A DNA stretch of 64,000 nt from contig NZ_CM002285.1 of assembly GCF_000497445.1 (NCBI RefSeq), positions 3,959,447 through 4,023,446 on the forward strand, given 5' to 3'. This document shows positions 1 through 8,174 of the stretch, one piece after another. Position numbers and translations under genes: made by a program. Under the pieces are notes generated by a model. That model was not told the DNA's origin. It saw only the letters and a list, made by a program, of their open reading frames with translations, and searched no databases. This DNA is from Streptomyces roseochromogenus subsp. oscitans DS 12.976. GTDB taxonomy: Bacteria > Actinomycetota > Actinomycetes > Streptomycetales > Streptomycetaceae. Every line of letters starts with the position of its first letter. Position 1 is the first letter of the stretch.

Positions 1-957
1 GGCTGGTAGGAGGCGCCCGGAATCCGGGCCTCAGTCGCTGCCAGGAACTCGCCCGCAGCATGGGGAGAGCGTCCACGCGTCGAGAAAAGCCGCTCGTATG
101 AACCAGCCGGAGGAGCTGCCTTCCATACCGGCCAGAACTTCCATACCAACCAGGCCACTCGCACCAACAGTGAACTCCGCAGCGGGGTACACGGGGCTGC
201 GACCCAATGCTGGTCGTAGGCGCGTTCTTCGCGGGAAAGGTCCCTTCGAGACCAGAGCGCTTCGGTGTTGTCCTTGTGGTGCCATGCGGTCTCAAGGCTC
301 AGGATGCGGCCCATATCGCGTCGGTTGTCGCAGCCGTCCGCATCCACCAGATCCAGTCGTGCGCCAGTCGGCAGGTGATGCAGGCGCAAGCGCTGCTTGC
401 CGAAGTCGACCAGCCGTAGGCCGGGGATCCCGGAGATCCTGGCATCACGGTGCAGGAGCGGCAGCATGCGGGAAGCCACCCGGCAGGCGGTGTTGGTGTG
501 GATCTCCACCGAGTCGCGGTGCGGAATGATCCAGTTCAGATAGCACCGGATACTTCCCATGGCCGGCTTGGTGGGGTGCTCCCACTCGTGCGGGTAGGGA
601 TCGCCGCTCATCAGGCATCCGAACAACACCGCCTGGAAGCGCTGTTGATCAGGACCGGCGACATCGAGCGCGGGATGGCCGTCTGGTGTGCGGGGCATCG
701 CGCTGTACGGGACGCAGAGGAGCGAACTGGCAGCCCGAAGGCGTGCCGTATCGCGAACGTGGGGCACGGGTTCTCCCTTCAGCGGCAGACGCTGCCCGGG
801 CAGCTGCCCAAGGGCACGCCGCTGACACAGGAGAAAATCGAAGGGATCTTCGCGGGACCAGGCATCGCACCTTTCAGGCGGATCCGCGTATTCACCCGGG
901 TGAACCGCACGCCTCCGGACTGTCCCAGCCCTTGGGTCCAAGGTAGCCGGAGATCAT
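1..957 (-). pseudogene. Unrecognised gene, cut by the left edge, with a probable single-base frameshift
   Basis: A minus-strand reading frame stays open from about position 897 to the left edge (about 299 codons) and has the composition of a real protein, for example the segment YLNWIIPHRDSVE and a later LRLVDFGKQRLRLHH. It has no ATG near its upstream end. In a neighbouring frame an ATG at 957 opens MISGYLGPKGWDSPEACGS and then stops. The two frames join smoothly if one base of the GGG at 898-900 is removed, inside the palindrome TTCACCCGGGTGAA (891-904). This looks like one gene broken by a one-base insertion, or a sequencing error. I do not recognise the family and assign no function. The C-terminus lies outside the window. 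The neighbour on the same strand is a flavoprotein gene. Confidence 0.5.
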
Positions 958-992
958 CGCCCCGCGCGCCGACACACCGGAACCTGCGTGCC

Positions 993-1538
993 CTATTTCA
1001 CCTTGGGTTCCAACAGCTCCAGGGCCTCCTCCCACCGGAACCGGTCCGCCCCGCCGCCGACCCTCGGCTTGTGCGGTTCACACGAGCCGATCATGACGCC
1101 CATCCCCCGCAACCGCTCCAGGCTCTGCTCGTAGGCCGGGTGAGCGGCCTGGGCTGAGTTCAGGTAGGGCAGTGCCACGGTTGGTATGCCCATGCCGTAC
1201 GCCTCGCACAGGATGCCCAGGGCAAGGGTGTCGGATATCCCGGTGGCCCATTTGTTGATCGTGTTAAAGGTGGCCGGGGCGACCGCGATGGCGTCTGCGG
1301 GCGGCAGTGGGCGAGGGTCCCCCGGCGAGCGCCAGGCGGAGCGAATCGGGTAGCCGGTCTGTGCCTCGACCGCCTTCGCGTCGATGAAGCCAAGGCCCTG
1401 CGGCGTGGCGATGACACCGACGTCCCAGTTCGCCTCCTGCGCAGCGGTGATCAGCTTGCCGACGTCTCGGGCAACGCCGGCCGCACAGACGACGACGTAC
1501 AGGAAGGGCTTCTTGTCCGTTGCGGTCGGTTCGGTCAC
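993..1538 (-). CDS. Flavoprotein, phosphopantothenoylcysteine decarboxylase-like (HFCD fold)
   Basis: A 181-residue single-domain protein. It begins with a Rossmann-like strand (FLYVVVCAAGVARDVGKL), and a conserved segment PATFNTINKWATG matches the FMN-contacting region of the homo-oligomeric flavin-containing Cys decarboxylase family (Dfp/CoaC, EpiD). The usual substrate-clamp motif PxMNxxMW is not evident; LPYLNSAQAAHPAYE stands near where it would be, so decarboxylase activity is uncertain. The GTG start at 1538 overlaps the stop of the upstream regulator (GTGA), which implies translational coupling; reading further upstream gives low-complexity Arg/Pro sequence typical of an out-of-frame extension. 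It is probably an accessory enzyme or redox partner to the regulator and the divergent nucleotide cassette. The role is inferred from position only. Confidence 0.8.
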   Translation of the reverse strand: MTEPTATDKKPFLYVVVCAAGVARDVGKLITAAQEANWDVGVIATPQGLGFIDAKAVEAQTGYPIRSAWRSPGDPRPLPPADAIAVAPATFNTINKWATGISDTLALGILCEAYGMGIPTVALPYLNSAQAAHPAYEQSLERLRGMGVMIGSCEPHKPRVGGGADRFRWEEALELLEPKVK

Positions 1539-2812
1539 GCGGGGACTCCCAGTTGGCGGCTGAAGTGGTGCAGTTCCGGCAGCGTACGACGGCGGTCCCG
1601 GGCGGCCATATCGGCGACCAGGTGGCGGACGTCGGGGCGGCGGATGTCCTGGGCGGCGCAGGTCTCGGCGATGCGCAGGGCCTGGTATCCGTCGGCGAGG
1701 CGGCCCTGCTGGCTGTAGGCGCGGGCCGCCTCCACCCACAGGGCGGCGCGTCGCTCGGGGACGGGGATGTGCCGGCGCATGAGAGGGCGGGCCGCCTGGA
1801 GGGCGAGGCCGGCGTCACCGAAGGCCACCAGGGCGCTCAGCTCGTGCAGGGCGACATTGGTCGGGCTGAAGGTGGCCCAAGCGTCGGGCCGGTCCAGGGT
1901 GACGTACCGGGAGACTTCCTTGGCCTCGGTGAGGAATTCCTTCGTGGCCGCGCGATCACCGCGGCTGCTGGCCGCGGTCACACCGCGCAGGAGCAGCAGT
2001 CCTACGGCGGCGAGGTACTTCGGAGAGCGCCGGTCGTAGGAACCGGTGAGCTGGTCAGCGGTGTGCCGGACGAGAGTGACGGCTTCGTTCGTGTGCCTCT
2101 CGCGGACCAGGACGTGGGCCTGCACGCGCACGCTGGAGGCGAGAACCACCGGGTCACCGGAGCGTTCGGCCTCGGCCATGGCCCGGCCGACGGCGAGCCA
2201 GGCGTTGCCCTGGTCGTGTTGCTTGAGCAGCAGGCTGGTCGCGGTCTGGTACGCCGTGGCCAACAGCCCGGACACCGTATCCCTGTCCGTCGTGCCGCTG
2301 GAGGCCAGCCGCAGGTCGGCGATCAGGTCGGGGAGGGTGCGCTCCAGCTCTGTGTAGTTGCAGGTGTGGAAGAGGCTGAGCGCTGCCCCGACCCGATCGT
2401 GCAAGACGAGAGTGTCCAGGGCGCGTCCGGTCTCCGTAGGTCCCTGTCCCGGTCCCGGCAGGAGAGCCTGGACAAAGTCCACATGCGCGGCGGCAGATCC
2501 GGCAGGGGTAGCGAGGGCGGCGATGCTGGCGGTGAGGAAGGTACGGCGGTGCATGTCGTCAGCTTCGGGATCGATGGCGGGGTCGTCCTGGATGGGAGCG
2601 AGTCCCAACTGATCTGTCGGGATGCTCAGTTCCTGCGCGACGGCGCGTAGCACGCGGATGTCCTCCGTGCCGCGACCGCTCTCCAGACGGCTCACCTTGG
2701 ACTGGTGATAGCCGAGCGCCGCGGCCACGTCTTTCTGTGAACGCCGCTGTAAGACACGCGCGCGGCGGATCTCTTCGCCGATCCGTCTCGCTTCCCCATG
2801 AGCATCGGCCAT
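1535..2812 (-). CDS. XRE-family transcriptional regulator with C-terminal TPR-like region
   Basis: A 425-residue cytoplasmic regulator. An N-terminal helix-turn-helix (about residues 10-65, including RRSQKDVAAALGYHQSKVSR) is typical of the Cro/CI-XRE family. The rest is alpha-helical with TPR-like repeats, as in actinobacterial regulators that sense peptides or small ligands. ATG at 2812 was chosen because GGAAGGAG lies just upstream; an in-frame upstream ATG would add 52 residues of unlikely sequence. Its 3' end overlaps the flavoprotein gene, and the pair is divergent from the operon starting at 2988. It is therefore the obvious candidate to bind the palindrome at 2885-2899 and control both directions. 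The ligand is unknown. Confidence 0.85.
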   Translation of the reverse strand: MADAHGEARRIGEEIRRARVLQRRSQKDVAAALGYHQSKVSRLESGRGTEDIRVLRAVAQELSIPTDQLGLAPIQDDPAIDPEADDMHRRTFLTASIAALATPAGSAAAHVDFVQALLPGPGQGPTETGRALDTLVLHDRVGAALSLFHTCNYTELERTLPDLIADLRLASSGTTDRDTVSGLLATAYQTATSLLLKQHDQGNAWLAVGRAMAEAERSGDPVVLASSVRVQAHVLVRERHTNEAVTLVRHTADQLTGSYDRRSPKYLAAVGLLLLRGVTAASSRGDRAATKEFLTEAKEVSRYVTLDRPDAWATFSPTNVALHELSALVAFGDAGLALQAARPLMRRHIPVPERRAALWVEAARAYSQQGRLADGYQALRIAETCAAQDIRRPDVRHLVADMAARDRRRTLPELHHFSRQLGVPA

Positions 2813-2987
2813 CTGCCACGGCTCCTTCCGCCGTCGCTGATCCTGCCTGCTCAATCGAGCATAGATCAGGCGTACTTGGCGGTGATGCAGCTCCTGCATA
2901 AGCAATGCAGCGCCCGCACCCGGACTAACCACCGACCGCGATGGACTGGTTGCGTGAAGTGGCCGCACCTAGTTCGGGAGGCCGCTC
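2813..2987. promoter_or_regulatory. Divergent promoter region with candidate operator palindrome
   Basis: This intergenic space separates the XRE regulator and the HATPase-led operon. ATGCAG-CTC-CTGCAT at 2885-2899 is a perfect 6-base inverted repeat with a 3-base spacer, and a further ATGCAG half-site lies at 2905-2910. The spacing and position fit an autoregulatory operator for the XRE protein. No convincing -35/-10 pair was identified. The plus-strand gene starts with GTG at 2988, preceded by GGGAGG (about 2974-2979). Confidence 0.4.
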
Positions 2988-3428
2988 GTGGAAGCGCACC
3001 AGCTCACTCTTTCCCTACCCGCTCAGCCTGCCTCGGTCACGGCCGCCCGGCACCAGGCCGTGGTCGCGATACAGAACTGGGACGAGGGACTGGGCACCGA
3101 AGTGGTCCACACCGCGGAGCTGGTGATCAGCGAGTTGGTCGGGAATGCGGTGCGGCACGCAGACTCCGGCCCGGTCTCCCTTGCAGTCCTGCTGATCGAG
3201 GACGTCCTGCGTGTCGAGGTCTGTGACGCCAGTCCCACGCTGCCGCAGCCTGCTTTGCCGGATGCGCACAGCGAGAGCGGCCGGGGTCTGTTCCTCGTCG
3301 CCGCCCTCGCCGACCGGTACGGCGCCGAACCAACCCCTACCGGCAAGCAGTGCTGGGCCGAGATCACTCTGGCCGGCAGTCCGGACCAGGCGTCCGCCGT
3401 CTTCCTACCCCTGCAGAGGAGTTGCTGA
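2988..3428 (+). CDS. HATPase-domain (anti-sigma/RsbW-like) ATP-binding protein
   Basis: A 146-residue protein of the small GHKL ATPase type found widely in Streptomyces, related to SpoIIAB/RsbW serine kinases. The N-box reads ELVGNAVRHA (about residue 47), and the G-box region includes SGRGLFLVAALADRYG. There are no sensor or membrane segments, so it is cytoplasmic. The start is GTG. The stop overlaps the next start by one base (TGATG), making it the first gene of a translationally coupled operon. In Streptomyces such proteins are commonly paired with XRE-type regulators, which fits the divergent gene at 1535-2812. The partner sigma factor or regulator is not evident here. Confidence 0.8.
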   Translation: MEAHQLTLSLPAQPASVTAARHQAVVAIQNWDEGLGTEVVHTAELVISELVGNAVRHADSGPVSLAVLLIEDVLRVEVCDASPTLPQPALPDAHSESGRGLFLVAALADRYGAEPTPTGKQCWAEITLAGSPDQASAVFLPLQRSC

Positions 3429-4687
3429 TGCCGACCACCCCGCCCTCTCTAACGGCCGCCGAGGTGATCGCCGTACGGCCCGGCCCGCCGCTGACCGGCA
3501 CCGTCGCGGTCGACGGTTCCAAGAACGCCGCGCTCCCCCTGCTGGCCGCCGCCGCAGCGCTCGACCTGATCCAGCAGGCTGGATGGCACGTCGCACAGCC
3601 GGTCGGAGAGCCCACCACTGCGGTGATCGTGCCGGCCGAGAGCCGGCGGTCACTCCCGGAGCTGCCCACAGCCGCCCATATCCGGGCCTCCTACTACCTG
3701 GTACCGGCCTTGCTCGCCCGCTACGGAGAGGCTCGGCTGCCGGGGCCGGGCGGCTGCCGCATCGGCGCACGAGGGATGGACCTGCACTTCAAGGTATACG
3801 AGGCGTTCGGCGACCGGAGCCTGGTGGACGACTCCGGATACCGCATCGAGTCCGGCACACCGCGCACCGGCACCGTCTCTCTCGTGCTGCCGTTCCGCTC
3901 GCGCGGTGCGACGGTGGTCGCCATACTCCGCGCCGTCACGACCGGACGACCGCTGCGGCTGGGCGAGCCCAACCCCTCGCCGGAAGTCCTGTGCGTGCTG
4001 GACGCCCTGAACCAAGCGGGCTGGGAGGGCCGGGCTGGCGAACGCCTGATCACCCTGTCGCCACCGTGCTCTGCCTCGAATGACACCGAGTGGGTAGTGC
4101 CAGGAGACAAGGTCGAAGCAGGAACGCTGGCGTGCGCGGTCGCCACCACTGGCGGTATCGGGCGCATCGAGGGCGCACAGGCCGAAGACATGAGCCCTCT
4201 CGTGGCGGCTCTGCGCCGATTGGGGATCTCCGTCAGCAATGAGGCGAACGCTCTCACCGTGAACGCCGAGGACGGGCGTACGACCGGCCGTCCTCTGCGG
4301 GCGATCGCCTCGCTCATCCCCGGCGGCCTGGACGCCGATTTCGAGCCACCGCTCATGGCACTGGCCCTCGGTCTGCCCGGCACCCACCTGTTCGCCGACT
4401 CGATCAACCCCGGCCGACACGGCAATCTGCTGCCCCAGCTGGCCCGTCTCGGCGCCGGCATCGAGGAGATGTCCCCCACCGAGTGCCGCCTCACCGGACC
4501 CCAGCACCTGATCGGAGCAGGGGTGGAGGCCACCGACATCCGCACCGGCTCCGCCCTCATGGTCGCCGGCCTCACGGCTCAAGGCGTCACCACCCTCGGT
4601 GGCCTCGACCAGCTCCGCCGTGGCCACGCCGACCTGCCCGGCAAACTTCGCACCCTGGGCGCCGACATCTGCGAGGTCACGCCATGA
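3428..4687 (+). CDS. MurA-like enolpyruvyl transferase (EPSP synthase superfamily)
   Basis: A 419-residue protein, the same length as E. coli MurA (UDP-N-acetylglucosamine 1-carboxyvinyltransferase). Visible MurA hallmarks are DGSKNAALPLL near the N-terminus (the catalytic Lys-Asn pair), RASYYLVPALLARYG, then PGGCRIGARGMDLH with the active-site Cys, and DIRTGSALMVAGL near the C-terminus with the conserved Arg. The segment that in MurA reads ENRF is changed (NPGRHGN), so the acceptor may not be UDP-GlcNAc. The gene sits in a nucleotide-processing operon and not with cell-wall genes. Enolpyruvyl transfer to a nucleotide is known for NikO/PolA in nikkomycin and polyoxin biosynthesis, which offers an alternative role. 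It overlaps both neighbours (TGATG upstream, ATGA downstream). Confidence 0.85.
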   Translation: MPTTPPSLTAAEVIAVRPGPPLTGTVAVDGSKNAALPLLAAAAALDLIQQAGWHVAQPVGEPTTAVIVPAESRRSLPELPTAAHIRASYYLVPALLARYGEARLPGPGGCRIGARGMDLHFKVYEAFGDRSLVDDSGYRIESGTPRTGTVSLVLPFRSRGATVVAILRAVTTGRPLRLGEPNPSPEVLCVLDALNQAGWEGRAGERLITLSPPCSASNDTEWVVPGDKVEAGTLACAVATTGGIGRIEGAQAEDMSPLVAALRRLGISVSNEANALTVNAEDGRTTGRPLRAIASLIPGGLDADFEPPLMALALGLPGTHLFADSINPGRHGNLLPQLARLGAGIEEMSPTECRLTGPQHLIGAGVEATDIRTGSALMVAGLTAQGVTTLGGLDQLRRGHADLPGKLRTLGADICEVTP

Positions 4688-5922
4688 CCGTCCACGCCCG
4701 GCGCCAGATCGTGGCAACCACAGACGTCCACTCCGCCCTGGCCAACGCCGCACCTTTCCTGACCCACCTCTGTGCTCTCCGTCCGACCTCGCTCACCGTG
4801 GACTGTGGGGACTTCTTCGAAGGCAGCGGCTACTACCGCATCGCACAGGGCGAGATCGAGCGGAAGATCCTCCTCAAGCTGTACGACGTGTTGGCGCCTG
4901 GCAACCACGGCTGGCCCCACTACTTCGAACCCGATCTTCACCGACGCACGGTCTGCGCCAACGCCGTCAACGCCGAAACCGGCGACGCGCTCTTCCTCCG
5001 TCTACGCATCGCCGACATCAGCGAACGCCGTGTGGGTGTGACCTCCGTGATCGGACAGCAGGCATTTCACTCGATCCCCGCAGCTCAGCGAACCGGCCAC
5101 CACGTCACCGATCCCGTACAAGCTCTGCATGAGCTGACGCTCGCCCACCAGCACAGGGTGGACAGCTGGGTCCTGCTGAGCCATTCCGGGTTCGAGGAGG
5201 ATCTCAAGCTGGCGTCAGCCTGTCCGTTCCTCGACGTGATCTTCGCCGGGCACTGCCACAGCGACCAGTACGGCCCGGTTCGCGTCGGTGACACCCTCGT
5301 CGTAAAGGGGCTCGAACTCGCGAAGGGCTATGCGATCGCCACGCCCGTCGGCGCGGGATGGGGCGCCGGTACCACCCGCTTCCCGGACCGCACCCCAGGC
5401 GCCGTTCCCATGGAACTCGCGGACGTGACGGCACACATCGACGAAGTCAGCGCGCAACTGCGCGACGTCCTCGGACCAGTCCGGACCGCCTACCGTCACC
5501 AGGTGCCTGACCGGCATGACCTGCTCGTGGACCTCGTTGCCCGCCTGCGCACAGGACTCGGCGCGGGCGCGGTCATCCTCAACGAGACCGCGCTGCGCAC
5601 CGTCCCACTCGGCGACGCCCTCGCCCTGAGCGACCTGCTCTCCATCGAGCCGTTCGGCAACCAGTTGGTGCACGCCCACGTTCCGGAGACGGAGCGCTGC
5701 GACGTCCGCGGCCTGCTCTCACGTCTGACCGCCCAGACCGGCCCGCTCGTTACCGCCCCCGATCCCCTGCCGGACGCCATCACCACCGTGCTGACCACCG
5801 ACTACCTCGCCGACACCTACCTCGGCGGACGCACCCACGAGGCCGGCCTGCGCCTGGACCAGGCCATCCAGCACGTTCTCACCGCTCGATTCCCCGACAT
5901 CGCGGATGGAAGCAGGGAATGA
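4684..5922 (+). CDS. 5'-nucleotidase/UshA-family metallophosphatase
   Basis: A 412-residue two-domain protein. The calcineurin-like metal-binding motifs appear in order: TTDVHS, DCGDFFEGS, GNHG (the usual GNH[DE] has Gly here), LSHSG and AGHCHSD (GHxH). The C-terminal half has the 5'-nucleotidase substrate domain signature, with LNETALRTVPLGDALALSD followed by IEPFGNQLVHAHV. No signal peptide is present, unlike secreted UshA, so it should act on intracellular nucleotides or a phosphorylated pathway intermediate. ATG at 4684 overlaps the MurA-like stop (ATGA), and its own stop overlaps the next gene (ATGA). The substrate is not known. Its placement between an enolpyruvyl transferase and dCTP deaminase-like proteins suggests dephosphorylation of a modified nucleotide. 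Confidence 0.85.
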   Translation: MTVHARRQIVATTDVHSALANAAPFLTHLCALRPTSLTVDCGDFFEGSGYYRIAQGEIERKILLKLYDVLAPGNHGWPHYFEPDLHRRTVCANAVNAETGDALFLRLRIADISERRVGVTSVIGQQAFHSIPAAQRTGHHVTDPVQALHELTLAHQHRVDSWVLLSHSGFEEDLKLASACPFLDVIFAGHCHSDQYGPVRVGDTLVVKGLELAKGYAIATPVGAGWGAGTTRFPDRTPGAVPMELADVTAHIDEVSAQLRDVLGPVRTAYRHQVPDRHDLLVDLVARLRTGLGAGAVILNETALRTVPLGDALALSDLLSIEPFGNQLVHAHVPETERCDVRGLLSRLTAQTGPLVTAPDPLPDAITTVLTTDYLADTYLGGRTHEAGLRLDQAIQHVLTARFPDIADGSRE

Positions 5923-6458
5923 TCCTCACCGGCCCCGAGATCGCGGCAGCCGCTCATGACGGCCGCCTCCGCATCTCTCCCTTCGCCGCCGACCAGGTCA
6001 ACCCCAACAGCTACAACGTCCGACTCGGCCCCACCCTGATCACCTACACCGGCGAGGTCCTTGACGCGCACCGCCCCAACCCCACCCGGAAGACCACCAT
6101 CGGACCCGACGGGCTCGTCCTCCAGCCCGACGAGCTCTACCTCGGCCACACCCTCGAAGAAGTCGGCTCGGACACCTTCGTCCCCCTGCTCTTCGGCCGC
6201 TCCTCCGTCGGCCGGCTCGGCCTGTTCGTCGAGATCACCGCCCCCATCGGCGACATCGGCTTCCACGGCCAGTGGACGCTGATGCTCACCCCGACACGAC
6301 CGCTGCGCGTGTATCCGGGGATGAAGATCGGGCAGATCATGTTCTTTGTCTCCACCGGCACCATCGACCTCTACTGCGGCAAGTACCAGGCCGCCGCCGG
6401 ACCACAGCCCTCTGCCTACTGGCGCGACGTCGCCGAACTTCGGGTGGTGGCTTCGTGA
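5919..6458 (+). CDS. dCTP deaminase/dUTPase-family protein, paralog 1 (catalytic Glu missing)
   Basis: A 179-residue protein of the trimeric dUTPase-like fold, close to the usual size of about 190. It aligns well with actinobacterial dCTP deaminase: NSYNVRLG (normally SSIDVRLD), FGRSSVGRLGLFVEITAP (motif 2 intact, with the phosphate-binding Ser-Ser and Arg), GDIGFHG (Asp of motif 3 kept), YPGMKIGQ and CGKYQ. At the position of the general-base Glu (E138 in E. coli, in the context TLEL) it reads TLML, so Glu is replaced by Met. Taken alone it should bind nucleotide but not deaminate. It overlaps the phosphatase upstream (ATGA) and its sister downstream (GTGA). It may work as a heteromer with the next gene or as a nucleotide sensor. 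These alignments are by eye. Confidence 0.85.
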   Translation: MILTGPEIAAAAHDGRLRISPFAADQVNPNSYNVRLGPTLITYTGEVLDAHRPNPTRKTTIGPDGLVLQPDELYLGHTLEEVGSDTFVPLLFGRSSVGRLGLFVEITAPIGDIGFHGQWTLMLTPTRPLRVYPGMKIGQIMFFVSTGTIDLYCGKYQAAAGPQPSAYWRDVAELRVVAS

Positions 6459-6991
6459 TCCTCACAGGACCCGGCATCGCCGCCGCCATCCAGGCCAGCG
6501 AGATCACCATCGATCCGTACGACCCCACCCGTCTCTCTCCGAACGCCTACGACTGGCGACTCGGCGACACGCTCCGCGTCTGCGACGGTGACCTTGACGC
6601 TGCCGCACCAACCCCCTTCGCCGAACAGTCGATCCCCGCAACCGGCCTGACCTTGCGACCCGGACCGCTCTACCTCGGCGTCACGCTGGAGAGGACCGGC
6701 TCCGAGACGTACGCACAGATACTCAATGGCGACCGCACCATCGGCGCCCTGGGCATCTGGGTCCATGTCTCCGCACCGCTCGGCCACCAGGGTCACGCGA
6801 TCCGCTGGACGCTGGAGATCCGCGTCGCCAGGCCCGTACGGGTCTATCCCCAGATGACGTTCGGCAAGCTCGTCTTCCTCCGCTGCCTCGGCACGCCGGC
6901 CAGCTACCAACTCCACGGGCGGAAGTACATGGCGAGCGACGGCATCGACATCTCGCGCCTGTACGAAGAGATCCCGGGAGGCAGGACGTGA
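6455..6991 (+). CDS. dCTP deaminase/dUTPase-family protein, paralog 2 (motif 2 degraded, Glu kept)
   Basis: A 178-residue sister of the preceding gene with the same opening (ILTGPGIAAAI vs ILTGPEIAAAA), so they arose by tandem duplication. Here the residue pattern is reversed: the motif-2 segment reads NGDRTIGALGI, so both phosphate-binding serines and the arginine are gone, and the motif-3 Asp is His (LGHQG). The catalytic Glu is retained in RWTLEIRV. KY of the C-terminal KYQ motif is present. The start is GTG at 6455, overlapping the previous stop (GTGA), which makes the two proteins stoichiometrically coupled; the longer upstream reading is antisense-like Arg-rich sequence. Alone it is unlikely to hold a triphosphate. 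A mixed trimer with paralog 1 could rebuild one site at the subunit interface. Confidence 0.85.
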   Translation: MILTGPGIAAAIQASEITIDPYDPTRLSPNAYDWRLGDTLRVCDGDLDAAAPTPFAEQSIPATGLTLRPGPLYLGVTLERTGSETYAQILNGDRTIGALGIWVHVSAPLGHQGHAIRWTLEIRVARPVRVYPQMTFGKLVFLRCLGTPASYQLHGRKYMASDGIDISRLYEEIPGGRT

Positions 6992-8088
6992 GCCACCTGG
7001 TCGCGACTGCGCTCGACCTCCCTTTCGGCAGCGCCGGCGGCAGCGTCGAACTCTTCCTCGACCTCTACACGGGCCAGAATCCGCTCGTCCCCGCCCAGGC
7101 TTTCATGCTCTCCCCGCAAGCACAGCCGCCCCAGCTGCCCCCCGGATTGGAGCTGCTGCCGGTCCCCGGCAAGTGCCTGGCCGGTGGGCCCTTCACTCAC
7201 TACGTCCACGCCCTGCGCCGGGCCTTGTCACACCGGATCGTCGACCCCGCCGACATCGGCGTACTCCACCTCCAGCACCTCGCCTTCGGCGCCGCCCCCG
7301 CCCTGATCCGTGCCCTGCCCGACCACCCTCGCATCGCCCTCGTCCACGGCACCGACCTGTTGTTCGCCGAAGCGCACCCCGACCAACTCGGCGTCTTACG
7401 AGAGACCACGCGTGCCGCCGACGCAATCGTCGTCCCCACCACAGCGATGTCCGACAGGCTGCTCCGCCTCGCGCCCACCACCGACCGCCGAAAGATCGAA
7501 ACGATCCCCTGGGGAATCCCCGACCACCTGCTCACCAGCCCACCGCCACGACCCGACCACCGGACCACCAGCCATCTCCGCCTGCTGTACGCCGGACGCC
7601 TCACCACCGAAAAGGGCATCGAAGCGCTGCTGCACGCCCTCCCCTTCGCCCAGGCCGCCGAGCTGAGCATCGCCGCCCCGCGCCACCAGTTCCACGCCCT
7701 GGCCCCTCTACTGCGGCCCCTCGGGGCCCAAGTCCGCTACGTGGGCTGGCTCCGCCGCCCCCAACTGTGGAAAACCTTCGCCGATCACGACGCCCTGGTG
7801 ATGCCCTCGACCACCCTCGAAGCCATGGGCCTGGTCGCCCTCGAAGCCCAAGCCTGCGGATTGCCCGTCGTCTACCAGCCCGTTGCCGGACTGAAGGAAT
7901 CCATCGGCGTGAGCGGCCTGGCCACCGACTTCACCAGCCCGACCGCACTCGCACGCGACCTCGAACGTCTCCGGACCACGACCGGCCTGATCGCAGCCCT
8001 TCAGGCAGCAGGACGCGCCAACGCGGCCCGCTATCCGCTCAGCACCACAGCCTCCGCCCTGATCGCACTGGGCAGACAGCTCACCTGA
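6988..8088 (+). CDS. GT4-type (GT-B fold) glycosyltransferase
   Basis: A 366-residue cytoplasmic protein. The C-terminal half has the hallmarks of GT-B/GT4 enzymes: LLYAGRLTTEKGIEALLHAL, then VRYVGWLRRPQLW, and the EX7E motif region in MPSTTLEAMGLVALEAQAC followed by GLPVVYQPVAG. The N-terminal half carries VHGTDLLFAEAHPD in the acceptor domain. The GTG start at 6988 overlaps the second deaminase-like gene (GTGA), so it belongs to the same coupled operon. It probably transfers a sugar from an activated donor to a product or nucleoside made by the upstream enzymes. Donor and acceptor are unknown. Confidence 0.8.
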   Translation: MSHLVATALDLPFGSAGGSVELFLDLYTGQNPLVPAQAFMLSPQAQPPQLPPGLELLPVPGKCLAGGPFTHYVHALRRALSHRIVDPADIGVLHLQHLAFGAAPALIRALPDHPRIALVHGTDLLFAEAHPDQLGVLRETTRAADAIVVPTTAMSDRLLRLAPTTDRRKIETIPWGIPDHLLTSPPPRPDHRTTSHLRLLYAGRLTTEKGIEALLHALPFAQAAELSIAAPRHQFHALAPLLRPLGAQVRYVGWLRRPQLWKTFADHDALVMPSTTLEAMGLVALEAQACGLPVVYQPVAGLKESIGVSGLATDFTSPTALARDLERLRTTTGLIAALQAAGRANAARYPLSTTASALIALGRQLT

Positions 8089-8174
8089 TCCCCTGTGGCG
8101 CAGCCGGTCCCACCACGGCTGCCTCACTAACCTGACCGACGGGAACCCACGCGCCCACGACCGATCGGGAGACC

